A stretch of DNA of 64,000 nucleotides. Source: Pseudopyrenochaeta lycopersici. Lineage: Eukaryota; Ascomycota; Dothideomycetes; Pleosporales; Pseudopyrenochaetaceae. The notes beneath the pieces were generated by a model. It made no database searches, was not told where the DNA came from, and saw only the letters and a program-made list of their open reading frames with translations. This document shows positions 37,616-49,165 of the stretch, piece by piece (position 1 is the stretch's first letter; each line of letters begins with the position of its first letter). The stretch covers positions 584,069 through 648,068 of the forward strand of contig NHZP01000030.1 of the NCBI GenBank assembly GCA_003313425.1, written 5' to 3'. The position numbers and the translations under genes are program-made.

Positions 37616-38332
37616 TGTCAAGTCTTAATGCAAGTTTCATTTCTGACCATCGATTAAATGTAATAGATTATGTCAAAGACTGTAATTAGAGGGGTTATTA
37701 GATCAAGTTATAGGAAAATTGTGTACAGATGAAAACGGAACATAAGCAATTGACACACGACCCAAACTTGGCGACATAAGATGTTTCCGGTCTCAAAACT
37801 TTAGGTCTAGACTGAATGATGGGCAGGTATAGCGCTAAAATTGTAATCTTACCCTGCAATTGTGCATGGGAATGCTTGAGCTGAAGCACTACGCGTAATC
37901 CCTGCCAGTGGCTGAAAGGCCCAACAAATACTATGCATTCGTATGTCCTATTACCGTTCCCAACACTATTCGAACGCGTGTAATGCGGGGTAGCCATGAC
38001 TAAAGTAAGTACTTAAGATAGTGTTCCGTTGCACAGGGTCGCTAGGTAATCAGGTGATAGTAGGTTTCCTTTGTTAGCAAGATTTAGTGATTACATGCGG
38101 CTAACAGTGCTAGGTTGAGCTGTGGCCCATGCGACGTGGACCAAAGAAAATCAAAACTCTGCGCGCTGTATATTGCGGTTTATGCCGTTGTGCACAGGAC
38201 AGCGTTATACACGGTCCTAGCTAATATAAGGCAACAGATCTACTAGAATCCGCGTAAGAAGTAGTTTAGTAGTAAAGGTTATTACTTAAGCTAGATTATA
38301 TATTAAGTAGAATCTATAGAAAATTAATAGTA
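37616..38332. other. Transition from gene-bearing to repeat-rich DNA
   Basis: Aquaporin promoter side, then ordinary-composition DNA to about 38,260, where TpA-rich RIP-type sequence begins abruptly. A 99-codon minus reading at 37698-37997 shows no family pattern. Confidence 0.5.
38022..38098 (+). repeat. Truncated copy of dispersed repeat B
   Basis: About 77 bp matching the first part of the repeat at 38333 and 52989: CCGTTGCACAGGGT, AATCAGGTGATAGTAGG and TTTCCTTTGTTAGC in order. It stops abruptly after ATTTAGTGAT. Confidence 0.75.
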
Positions 38333-39099
38333 GTGTGCTATTGCACAGAGTACCTAGGCAATCAGGTAATAATAGGTTTCCTTTGTCAGCGAAGTTTAGT
38401 GATAAGACTTAGAGATGCAAGAGATCTTAATATTATGCACTACATACCACAATAATTTACTTTAAAAACTAAGATTTTATAAGGTAGCTAGTATATTAGC
38501 TATATTAATTTAATAAGATTTTAGACTATTTTACTTATTACTTTTAATTAGGCTCTATACTTACCTTTATTTCTAGTAGACTATATAGGTATAGCTACTC
38601 TTATTATTTATATATATCTAATTCTAGCGTTACTTCTTATTTATAATACTAAAACTATAAAATTATACTAAAGCCTAAGAGGCGTAATAGTCTATTTTAG
38701 TTAGGCGATAGCTAATAAGAGTAGAAAGAGCCTATATAGTATTGTGGAGTTAACAAGGTAGTTCGGCACAATCCCGCAGTTCTGGTGTTGTGAATGAGAG
38801 GTAACGCTAGAATCAAATGTGCGTGAATAACAGGATCAGCCCTGCCTGTGCAGCCTGCTAGAAACGAAGGGAAGTATAGAGCCTAATTAAAAGTAATAAG
38901 CAAAATAGTCGAAAATCTTATTAAACTAATGTAGCTAATACACTAGCTACTTCGTAAAATCTTAGTTTTAAAGTAAATTATTATAGTGTGTAGTGCATAA
39001 TATTAAGATCTCTCGCATCTCTAATTCTTATTACTAAATTTCGCTAATAAAGGAAACCTATTATTACTTAATTACCTAGGTACCCTATATAATAGTATA
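38333..39099. repeat. Head-to-head inverted pair of dispersed repeat B
   Basis: A plus-oriented copy (38333 to about 38745) is followed at once by a minus-oriented copy (about 38752-39099), forming a long imperfect palindrome. Both match 52989-53428. The outer arms are heavily RIP-mutated, while 38755-38875 near the centre is almost unmutated (CAGTTCTGGTGTTGTGAATG is shared with the 53.3-kb copy in reverse). No coding sequence was recognised in the repeat. Confidence 0.8.
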
Positions 39100-39704
39100 A
39101 ACCTCCCCTACTTTAAGCTTAGTTCTATTAAGCTTATAAATCTTACTTATTACTCCTTCTCCTTATAAGCAGAACTATTAGTAAGAGGAGAAGAGAGCTA
39201 TGAAAAGATATAAAAGAAAAAAAAGAAAGAAAAGAAAGAAATTATTATCCTATAAATAAAGGGAAGGTAGTATAAGCTATATTTCTATAAGAGGAGTAGT
39301 CTTTATAATTATATAAGTTCCTTTATAAACTCTTATACTTTATTATTAAATCTCTTAAAGATAGTAGGAAAAATAAAAGAAAACGCGCCTTAACCTTACT
39401 ATTAAAGACGCTAGTAAGTGTACTATTATCCTAGTATCTCTTAAATAACCTAGAGGCACTTAGCTAATTAGAGTCTATTAAGTCTTACTTAGTAACTACT
39501 AATTAGTTAGGCTCTTAATAGTATAGCTAAATTATCCTTACTTCTTCTTCTTAATCTGCTTAATCCTTTTACTATAATAAAGAGTCTATAATAGTATATA
39601 TAGATTTAACGTACTTATATTAGGTTACGCTTACCTAAAGTAAGAAAATATAAAAAGAGGTCCTATAAGTAACTAACTAGGCGAATATTAACTTAGCGCC
39701 TATT
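39100..39704. other. RIP-degraded DNA, element unknown
   Basis: Very AT- and TpA-rich with stops in all frames. No motif recognised. It could be the left part of the element that contains repeat A. Confidence 0.45.
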
Positions 39705-39956
39705 ACTATAATAATAACTTTTATAAACTAGTATAAGTTAAAGTTTATAGAGACTTAGTTACGCTTTAGATTAATAGGCGCCTTAGTTTCTCTTTCCTAT
39801 CTAGTATCTTAGCAGCTTTACTATCAGGATTATTAAAAAGCTCCATAAGAACCTTATCTAAGGCAGTACGTTATTTAACCTACTTATTATACTTCTACTA
39901 CTTAGCTTCTTATGCTAGATTTATACTTTTATTTAAGAAGAATAACTTATTAGGTA
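39705..39956. repeat. Repeat A, left half of an interrupted copy
   Basis: Aligns with 1103-1354. The copy is split by the transposon at 39957-41806 and resumes at 41807-41880, where it matches 1353-1420 (ACTAAAGTCTTTAT versus ACTAAGGTCTTCAT). Confidence 0.8.
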
Positions 39957-41806
39957 ACGTATTCTATTATCAAGTGCGCCACACCATCGAGTGAGCTAAA
40001 ATCTCTTGGTACCACCAACTTATGTTACGAATTGTCTATTTCATTACTATTAAATAAAGAACTTACGTACGTCGTGCTTATATTAGATTTAGAAGATCCT
40101 TCTATATCCTTTTTACACGTTTGAGCGTTATGCCTAGTCCTGCTATAATTTCCACAGCGCTGTAGAGCTAGTTAAGCTATTTCTTAATTACTACTACTAC
40201 GAGCCTTCTTAGATCGCTGAGACGCCGCAGACGCTTTAGCAGCTACCTGCGCTAACGCTACACTATACTCTAATGTGCTACTTTACTAAATCTACTTCCT
40301 TTTGCGCGATTTCTGCTTAGTTATTACTGCTAATTACTCTTTAAGCTTATAATTACGGGTAATAAGTAGAGTGTTTTAGTGTAGCATAAGTTCAGCGCCT
40401 TTTATAAGCTGAGAGAAGCCTACCTGCGCTGTAACAGGTAACTAAGTAAAGAACTTGCGTATAAGCTTAGATTAAGATCTAAACTCTTAAGTATTGCTTA
40501 GAGTCTTTAACTGCTATAGCGTCTCTAGGAGGAGAGGTTCTAGCAGGGTACGCAGCCGTACTTTAAGGTAATCCAACACTACCTGCGCGTTTATAGGAAC
40601 TAGTCCTGACGCCTTAAAGGCCTTTTAACAGTTCTCCTCTGTAAACACGTTAAAAAAACGCGTCTTTAAAGGCGGAGAGAAAGCCTTCTTTGTTAATATA
40701 GAAGACGCGCTAGCGTGCTAAGTCTTAAACGCGCTAGGAGTACTTACGCTTTAACAGCGAGAAGCAGACTACGTTAAGTAGCTAGAGGATGTGCGATAAG
40801 TAAGGTAGCATACAGATAGTAAGAATCTTATGCTTAAGGCAGTAGTCTTTAAAATCCTAGTTAAGATGGCTCTTATAGCCGTCTAAGATAAGCAGCTTAT
40901 ACCCCCTAACTTAACGCGCCTTTGTATGCGCGTTAAAGTGCTTTAACTACTCGAGACTAAGTGCGTTGTTTATTTAGCTGTTCTTAGAGACTAAGAGCTT
41001 CTAATTATACAGTATATCTGCCTCCTTATACTATACAGAGATATAGACGCGTCCTTTGTAGACGATAAATAGCGGGGTCGCGTACCTAGCAGCGCAGATG
41101 CTCTAGATAACTGTAACCTACTCGCGATCGCCTAGCTGAATAAGCTTAGGTCGAGCGCGTCTCTCTAAGCCTGTAACAACTTTTATAGAGCTAATAATGC
41201 CCATCTAGAAGCTAGTTTTATTAAAGTTGTGCATGTCGTTGTTGTAAACGCCGTACTTAGCTTTAGTGTCCTTAACTAGCTTAAACTACGTGCTAATTTT
41301 CTCTAGATCTTCCTTGAGTATCCTCTAACAGTCCTTTACTTAGTTAAAAGCTATTTTAAGCTTATCTAAACGCGTTATAAATCTCTTAACTAATCACTTG
41401 CCTACTAGCTCTCTACTACGTACAGCCAGCAGTTTATCCGCTATATCTGCTACCTTATATAGCTAGGGCGCAAATCCTTGCGAATTAAGGTTAAGGATAT
41501 ATCGGACGATTGTCTGCTCTTTAGTGCGCGTAAGCTTCTGGCGATTAGGCTAGCAATTAGCTCGAGCGGGGGTTCTGTTGTATCTTCGCTGCAGGGTTAA
41601 TCGGATAACGTTAAACGCCTCAGCAGCACGTTGGACACTTTTAAATTAGCCCTGATTTATAGCCTAGAGAGCAAGCTCTATCCTGCCTTCGTTTTGAGAT
41701 TGATTTAACTGAGTTGGTTGAGACATTGCGCGTAGTAGTAGTCATGTTGGGTGCCAAGAGATTTTGGCTCACTTGATAGTATGGCGCACTCGATGATAGA
41801 ATACGT
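39957..41806 (-). mobile_element. Pogo/Fot1-type (Tc1-mariner) DNA transposon, RIP-inactivated
   Basis: 1850-bp element with about 57-bp terminal inverted repeats starting ACGTATTCTAT, flanked on both sides by the dinucleotide TA (39955-39956 and 41807-41808), the target duplication expected for this superfamily. The two inverted repeats differ only by transitions. Each contains two related sub-blocks (AGTGCGCC and AGTGAGCC type), plausible paired transposase-binding sites. The single gene inside is the DDE transposase on the minus strand. Size and layout match Fot1/pogo elements of filamentous fungi. Confidence 0.92.
40025..41726 (-). pseudogene. Fot1/pogo DDE transposase, RIP-inactivated
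   Basis: About 567 codons from the ATG at 41726, with many TAG/TAA codons at places expected to be Gln or Trp. Recognisable parts in order: N-terminal helix-turn-helix region (FKSVQRAAEAFNV), a CENP-B-type second DNA-binding region (LTRTKEQTIVRYILNL), the DDE core (MHNFNKTSF where the family has NFDETGF; LLILDGYKSHLN; CLKHKILTICMLPY), and a C-terminal zinc knuckle (CGNYSRTRHNAQTC). The length is not a multiple of three, so at least one small indel is present. The first catalytic Asp and its neighbour Glu have become Asn and Lys. Confidence 0.9.
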
Positions 41807-41880
41807 TACACTAAAGTCTTTATCTTCTTTAAAAGTAAGCTTCTTATAATACTAGTAGATAACCTAATACTTGTTATGGG

Positions 41881-42430
41881 CGAAGAGGCCTAACTAACGA
41901 GTGTGCATTTGTCCTATACTACAGAAGGAGAAAGATAGAGAAGAGGTTATAGGTATCCTTAGAGGATATATATATGTTCGTACGAGTAAAGAGGAACGTG
42001 CTCCTCTAGCTGCTAACTTATACAAGCTAATAAGAAAAAGGGGTAGAGGAGATTAAAGAGTTCTTTCCCTGTGCAATAGTAGTAAAGCCTCTCCTACTTA
42101 AAGGGCGCAGCCTATTATAATACCCTCCTCCTCCTTAAATAACTATATTACTTCTCTGTACGTAGTTTAACCTTAACCTTATACTTATATAAGTAGCGTT
42201 ATGTTATTATGCTGCAAAAGTAGAGATATTACGTGTACTTTTTCTTATTTGTTTGTAAGTAATTTTCCTCCTTTACCTGTTATTATTACCTAATAATATA
42301 AAGTAGAGGAGAGGTTAGTTATTTACTCGCTCGTGCGCATATAAAGAGCTTTTCCTCTAACTCTTTCTTCCTCTTTTACTACTTAACTTTAACTTACTTA
42401 CGTATAACCCGTCTTCCTATTATTACTAAC
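41881..42430. other. RIP-degraded DNA before the nested gypsy elements
   Basis: AT-rich, no gene. Given the layout to its right, it may include the 3' LTR of the outer gypsy element, but with no second LTR left in the window this cannot be confirmed. Confidence 0.4.
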
Positions 42431-42600
42431 ATGCCTCCTAAAGTAGCTCCCTTAGCTAGTTAGCCTAATTACAGTGTGTAGGGTCCTAGTAGTTATAGCA
42501 GTAGTGTAAACTATCTTACTTATACAACTGCTAGCAATATTATGTCTACGCACGCAGCTGCTAAGGCTAATATTACTTAGGTTACTTACGCTTAGCTTAC

Positions 42601-42993
42601 TGTAAAGAATCTTAAAGGCTATCGGTGAGGATAGTCAATGAGACTGCAAGGTTGGTTCTCCAGGATAGAGTGAGGGACTAGATGGAAGGAGGTTTAATAC
42701 TAAGACAGTAAGAGGGTGCTTCTGTAAAGAGTACTAAGGGTTAAGAACAATTAGTATTGCTATTACTATACTGTAGAGTATAATATTAAGTTAAACATAA
42801 TAAACTATAAGGGTTTATTATAGTGATCTATATACATAACGCGCTCGTCGCGCTCGCCGCGAGCGCTGCAAGTGCTCGTCCTTGGCAGAGCGAGCGGTCA
42901 CGTGACGCGTGACAGAGTAGAACACTAGCGCTTCTTGACTAGCTGTCAGTACCTGAGGCTCTCCCTCCCTGTCTAGGATTCCAGATCCTAACA
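42601..42993 (-). repeat. 3' LTR of the complete gypsy element
   Basis: 393 bp, TGTAAAGAATC to CCTAACA. Aligns end to end without gaps to 49166-49558, with 21 differences, all transitions. It has a CpG-rich block (about 42839-42910) that RIP has left largely intact, as expected if CpA is the preferred target. Confidence 0.93.
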
Positions 42994-43093
42994 CTATCCC
43001 TCTTCTTCTTTAGGATTTGTCTCGAATCACGTAATGTGTAGCTAGATTAGCTTAAAGGCGGCGTACCCCGCGTTTGTAGTAATATAAAACAAA

Positions 43094-43588
43094 ATGTCGT
43101 CTAAGTCCTAGATTCGTAATCTGCGTCTTTACAACAAAATCCTCCGTGCTAAAACTATTACTAAATTTGCTTATAATAAGTATTTTAAGGATAACATTAT
43201 TTATTATATTATGCTAAATTTAAACTTAAAATGCGCTAAATATACTTGTTTAAGGAAACCGTGTGTGAACATGTCCTAGGCTTCTCTAGATAAAACTCGT
43301 GACGAGTACTAGAAGAAGGTAGATAATAACGAGAAGTTACTAGTAACTGTAATCGCGCGGTTGCTTTAGAATAAGGCGATTTTAAAGCAGGCGGAAGAAA
43401 GGGCGCAGAAGAAGGCTTTGTGTCTTGCGTTAGAGATGCATAACGACGGCGAGTTAGAGTTTGCTAAGGAAGCTCCTTGTCTGGCTGTTGATGCCTTAGT
43501 TAGTTTTTCTCTGATAGTGTAGTCTACTATAGGCGCCTTAGATTAACTAGTAACCTTAGCAGAGCCTAGGCAGGCTTCTCCCTTCTAG
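43094..43588 (+). pseudogene. Antisense accessory frame of the complete gypsy element, Cys-containing
   Basis: 164 codons from ATG to a TAG that itself may be a mutated CAG. It starts MSSKS, followed by IRNLRLYNKILRAKT, then a Cys cluster (CAKYTCLRKPC) and a Lys/Glu/Ala-rich helical stretch (KQAEERAQKKALCLALEMHN). Six internal stops, all TAG/TAA at plausible Gln or Trp sites; no frameshift. Lies between the chromodomain end of Pol and the 3' LTR, on the opposite strand. I do not recognise a catalogued family; the Cys spacing could bind a metal, which is inference. Confidence 0.5.
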
Positions 43589-43639
43589 GTTTATTTCTTC
43601 TTTTTCCTTTCCTCCCTCTCCTAATATTCTCTAATTTTT

Positions 43640-46600
43640 TCTTAGCAGTTTCTTAGATTCTCTAGTAGTTCCTACGTGCTTTCTACGCTTAGGTACCCTT
43701 TCTATTTGACTAGGTAACTAAAGCTTAGTTCTGGGTCGTTAACTCTTCTATTCTGTTAGTACTCCTAGATTTTCTTAACTTTAAACTTGTTCTCTTCCTT
43801 AGGTTTGTACTAGAATATTTTCTGTAATAGTGTAGCAGGGTCGGCTAGTTCTAACTTAGAGATATAAAAATATAGGTAGATCTTTATATCTAGTAGTAGC
43901 TTAAGTGTATAATTTACGGGTCTGTTCTGTTTTTTAATTAAAAATAGTCTGACCTTAACATAATTAAGTCCCTTACTTAGTCGCTTGTTGCGTAGATTCT
44001 TTATAAGTAAGTATGCTTTATCCCCCTTCTTTAGCTAAGGTGCTATTTTTCTTTTCTTATTCTGGTAGGAAATACTGTTACGTTATGCTTTCTTAAGGTT
44101 TTCTCGGAGTTATTTATATGCTTTTTTTATTTCTTTAGCTGTTTTTATAGCTGCTTTAGTCTTTCTGCTAGGATATAACTTTATAAAGAGATTAGGGTGT
44201 CTCCTGTAGTTAGTAAAGAATAGTGTCTTTCTAGTTAATTCTAACAATTTGTTGTTATAGGCTAGTTGTGCCATTAGTAATAATAAGACCTAATTATTTT
44301 GTTGTTAATTGCTGTAAATTCTTAGGTAGGTCTTTATCATTCTGTTCGTCCTCTCTATTTATTCGTCTGTTTGTGGGTGATAGGCTGTTAATAACTTTCT
44401 CTTTGTCCCTATTACAGCTATTAGGGTAGACTAGAAGTTAGATATGAAGAGCTTGTCTTTATTACTTATAATAGTCTTAGGTATACTATGATATCGTATT
44501 AGTCTGTCTAAGATAACAAACGCTAGTTGTTCTGTGTTATAGTTGTTTCTAAACAGTATTATTTCTGCTACTTTCGTAAATCTGCAGACTATGTTAAGGA
44601 TAGCGTTATACTTAATTCCTGTCGCGGGATCTTTAGATAGTGGTAACCCTGTTATAAAGTCTATAGAAATGTCTGTCTAAGGTTCGTTAGGTAGCTCTAT
44701 AGCTTGCATTTCTCCGTAGAGTGCGTAGGTACTGTGTTTATTTTTATAACAGTCCGCGCATTTTTTAATGAACTATTCGACCTTATCCTTTATATTTTTA
44801 AAGCTGTAGTATTACTGTATAAGTTCTATCGTTCTCTTAATTCCTAAGTAACTATGTACTAGGTTATCGTGGTGCTGTTAGATAATTACTTCTTGTAATT
44901 CTTTAGGTACTTCGGACGTAATTATTATAGTGTTATTTAATAACTTATTAGGTCCTAAGCTTCCATCCTAGTTAACTTAAAGGATAGTATCGCTGATTAT
45001 TGCTTTTATTCCTGCGATGTCTAGTCTGCGGCTAAGAGTATCGGCTCTGCTGTTATCCTTTCTTAGCGTATATACAATCTTGAACTTGTATTGTCCTAAC
45101 ATTTCAGCCTATCTAACCTGTCTTTAGTTTAAATCTTTAGTAGTAGTGAAATTAACTAAGTTCTTGTAATCCGTAAATATCGTGAGATCTAAGCAGCTCT
45201 CTGCGTAGATCCGCTAGTGGTTGAGGGCGTCGATAATTGCTATGAGCTCTTTGTCATGCACGTTGTAGCGTTCCTTAGGGTCTGTGAATTTCCTAGAGTA
45301 GTAGGTAATTGGGTGCTATTTCCTATTGCGTTCTTGTTTTACCGTTGCACCTAGTGCAAGGTCTAAGGCGTCTGTTTCAAACTGTAAGGGTTCTCTTATT
45401 TAGAATGTAATTAGCACTAGTAGTATAATGCAGGCTTCCTTAAGTGTCTAGAATACTTTCCTTTATTTATTTCCCTATTCCTATTTTATATCTTTCCTCA
45501 TAAGTTTAGTAAGTAGGATAGATTTTTTAGAGAAGTCCTTAATAAATTATTAGTTAAAGTTAACAAATCCTATAAATAACTATATGTCTTTAACTGTTTT
45601 AGGTTTAGGCTATTCTTTTACTACTCTTATTTTTTCTTCGCTTATCTTTACTCTATGTGCACCTACTATACATCCTAGGAATTTAACTTCTTCTTTATAG
45701 AACTCGCATTTCTTAGGTTTAAGTAGCAAACTAAATCTTCCTAAGTAGGTAAGAACTGTTTTAATATATTTAATATGTTCCTATAGATTATTAGAGTACA
45801 CAAGGATATCGTCAAGGTATGCGATAATAAATACGTCTAGGTATTCCCTTAACACATTATTAATAAGTGCCTAGTATGTTGCTAGTGTATTAGTAAGACT
45901 AAAAGGTATTACTATATACTTATAGTAGCTATAGCGTGTTCTAAACGCAGTTTTCTATTCTTTACCTTTCTTTATGCAAATAAGGTTATACGCTCCTCTT
46001 AAGTCTAATACCGTAAAGACTTTCGTAAAGGCTAGTTAGTCCCGTAATTCTACTATATTTAGTAAGGGGTATTAATTCTTTACTATAATATTATTAAGTT
46101 TCTAGTAGTTAACGTATAATCTTAGCTTCCTATTCTTTTTTAGTATAAATAATATAGGGTATCCTACTAGCGATTGTAATTCCCTTATAAATCCCTTTTT
46201 TAAGTTTGTCTTAATATATTCGCGTAGGGTTTTAAGTTCTTTTTCTAATAAACTATAAATTAGGCTGAAAGTTAGTTGCTTTCCTTCCTATAGGATAATT
46301 TCGTGATCTTAGGGTTAATGTTTAGGTAATGCTTTTATAGTTGTCTCTTCCTAAAAGAGTAACTTATATTCTTTATACTTATTAGGGATTACTAGAGTTA
46401 CGCTTTACTCCTTAACTCTAGCTTGTTAGTCTAAGGGCCTCCTATTAGTACCTGCTAAGTCAGACCCTCGTGTCTTAAGGCTGTCTTTATTCAAAGTAAG
46501 GATTCCAATCGTCATCTTCTTATCTACCCAGGCACTTAGCCGCAGCGTAGGCTTACTTGTAGTTGCGTCCTTTCTACAGTATTTAAACGAGAACTTTTTC

Positions 46601-49148
46601 TTTTTCTAATCTATATCTGGACTATATTCTCTTAACTATAGGAGTCCTAGTATTATATTATGTTATAATAGTCTGAAGACGTCTAGGTTAATCGTTTCCC
46701 TATAGTTCTAGATAATGAGTTGTACGCTCCGTACTTCGTGTGTGATTACGGACTCTGATAGCATTGGTTGCCTATCAGCGACTGTTAATAGATATGGTAC
46801 TAATTTCAACGATAGAACAAGGCCAGCTTATTCTATCGCTCGCGCAGAAATATAGCTCTGTTGTGCTCTGGAATCCACTAGTACCTTCATCCAGCTTCTG
46901 TTAAGCTTGATATTTAGCTTAAGAAGTCTTTATGTGCCTGTTGTGTATAGGGTTTGTAGTTTTTGCCTATTAGTGGGCGTAACCCTAAAAAAGGCTCTTC
47001 CTGATACTTGTTTAGTGTCTTAATGTCTTTATGCTTAAGGCAATCTAAGTTAAGGCACGTTTGCTATTGTCGCTGATTGTATTCTCTATTAAAGACCAGC
47101 TGCATCGCTATAGTAGCTGCAGGGTCGTTATTTCCTAGGAAGTAGAGGACAGTCCTCTTATCCTATAGGTAGTTGTCGCATTTAACTTCAAGATAATTAT
47201 ACTATTAGTATTTACATTAGTAAAACAAGTGAGAGAAGTATCCCTATTCTGTTTTACTTAAATAATAGATCGCGCATAGGTCTGTAGTATAAAAAGACTA
47301 GTAGACGACACTGTTGTGTTTGTTGCGTGGATCTATTAAGTAGTCTGGTACTAGTTTCTGTAGCCCTTTGCGCATGGTATGTAGGGTCTAAGCCGCCTCG
47401 GCGTGCTTATACATTTCTTAGGCTTCTTCTTCTATAAGATGCTAGAGAGGGTTAACATTTTCTTTATTATCCTCCTAAAGCATTTGTTATTTAAGCTGCG
47501 TATAAATGTCTTGCTTCTTACTGTCTGTAAGCACGATTTCGCCGTAGGAATTAACTTAAAGATACCCTTATTATATTAGGTTCTTAGTGTTTAGTACATA
47601 GAAAGCGTCTTCCTATGTTAGTAGTAGTATTATTTAGCGTTATAGTACGTATTTAGGGGTCTTAACTACTAGGGGTTCTAGTACCTATGTTTGTCTAGCT
47701 TATTAAAGTTTCTGTAGTGCGTCCCTAACGCTCGCGGGTTGCTATACTTCCTTAGCTTTTCCTGCTTATTCTTATGTTACCTTCGTATAATGTTTAGGAT
47801 AACAGTAGTGTTCCCGTAACATGTCTTGCATTGCTTATTTAGCCAGAACAATTATACTTATCCCTTACTTTATAGCTGCTTCCTACTCTTCTAGGGTTAA
47901 CGCGTTAATATATTATACTTTATACATGTGTTGTGCGTATAGTTAGCAGTTAAGTTCTATAATATCTTTTTCCGCCTCTATAGGCGTTAATAGCCTTAGA
48001 GTTCCTAGTTAATGTTATTTCTAGAAGTCTTCCTTTTTCTAATCCTTAGTTAAGAGCACTATAGTATTATTAAAGTTTTCCTCTGCATCTTTATAGACTA
48101 GAGATAGGGAGCTGCTGCTCTTTTCTTCTTTATTACTATACTAGGTTCCTAGAATCCCTTTCCTAGTAGGTTCTAGGAGAGGTAGCTGTAATAACTCTGT
48201 ATCTTAGGCCTCTTCCTCTTAGGTTACGACGACTTCCTATGTTTTATTGTTGCTGTGTTCTTCCTTTACTACTATTATATTAATCTAGGGGGTTACCTTA
48301 TTCTTACTCTTACAGTCCTTAGCTATATAGCTTTTCTTATTACAGTTAAAATAGGTTATTTCTTTTTTCTTCCTACCCTTACTTAACTTTTCCTTATTAA
48401 GGTTATCTAAATGTATTGCCTTAGGGCCCCCTAACAGGTACTGTCCGGGCACTCCCTGTAGTTAATACTGCTGTCGTAGGTAACTGTTATTTAGCTTATT
48501 GCGATAATCCTTCTAGGGTTTCTTATCTTCTTTTATTTATCTTAGTAGTCGTCCTCTAAGTCGCATACAGAGCTTATAGAGCTCTACATCTAGTTAGATA
48601 GTTTTATTGATTAGGTTGTCTAGTGTTGTAATTTTTGTGCCCGTACGCATAAGCTTAGTCTAGACGTCCGCTTTCAGGCCTTATTTATATATAGTTTTTA
48701 GGGTGTCGTTATTCTAACTAGTCTGTCTGGCGTAACCTAGAAATTTGTTGGTGTAGTTAGCTGCAGACCTAGTTTGTTGCATGTTTTAGATCTTGCGCTC
48801 TGCAATAGTTGCCACGTTCAGAAGCCTAAACGCTTGGCGCATGCATACTTTAAACCTTTCTGTGTTTTCAAACATGACGATAAGTTCTTAAGGCTTCTCT
48901 TTGTCACTTATGTACTTAACTAGGTAGGGTTTCACCCATTTGGCAGCTTCGCCTCTCATGTAGCTTGACATAAGTACTGCTTGGTCGTCGTCGTCTATAG
49001 TGGTTGCGTTAAACTTAAAGAACAGGTCGAACTGGAGTAGCCAGTCCTCAAGCTTGAACTAATCTCTATAGAAGAGGTCCAGTTTGGCGACAGCGTTGCC
49101 TAGCCTTGTGGCATAATAGTTAGTGGTTTCTATCTCAGTGTCACTTAT
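43640..49148 (-). pseudogene. gag-pol polyprotein of the complete gypsy element, RIP-inactivated
   Basis: Degenerate but collinear. Gag has KLEDWLLQFDLFFKFN and SSYMRGEAAKWVKPYL near 48950-49080. The inferred start codon is now ATA at 49146-49148 (KISDTEIE). Reverse transcriptase keeps the active site AYLDDILVYS (LDD at 45808-45816). The RNase H region includes FETDALDLALGATV. Integrase shows the HHCC zinc region (QHHDNLVHSYLGIKRT, KKCADCYKNK) and the SIDFITGLPLS, SNKDKLF and HPQTDE catalytic blocks. A chromodomain (FSYLVK-stop-KGYLSVEST) closes the reading. Stops are TAG/TAA at Gln/Trp positions. Confidence 0.9.
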
Positions 49149-49165
49149 CTTAAGGGTGTTCAAAG

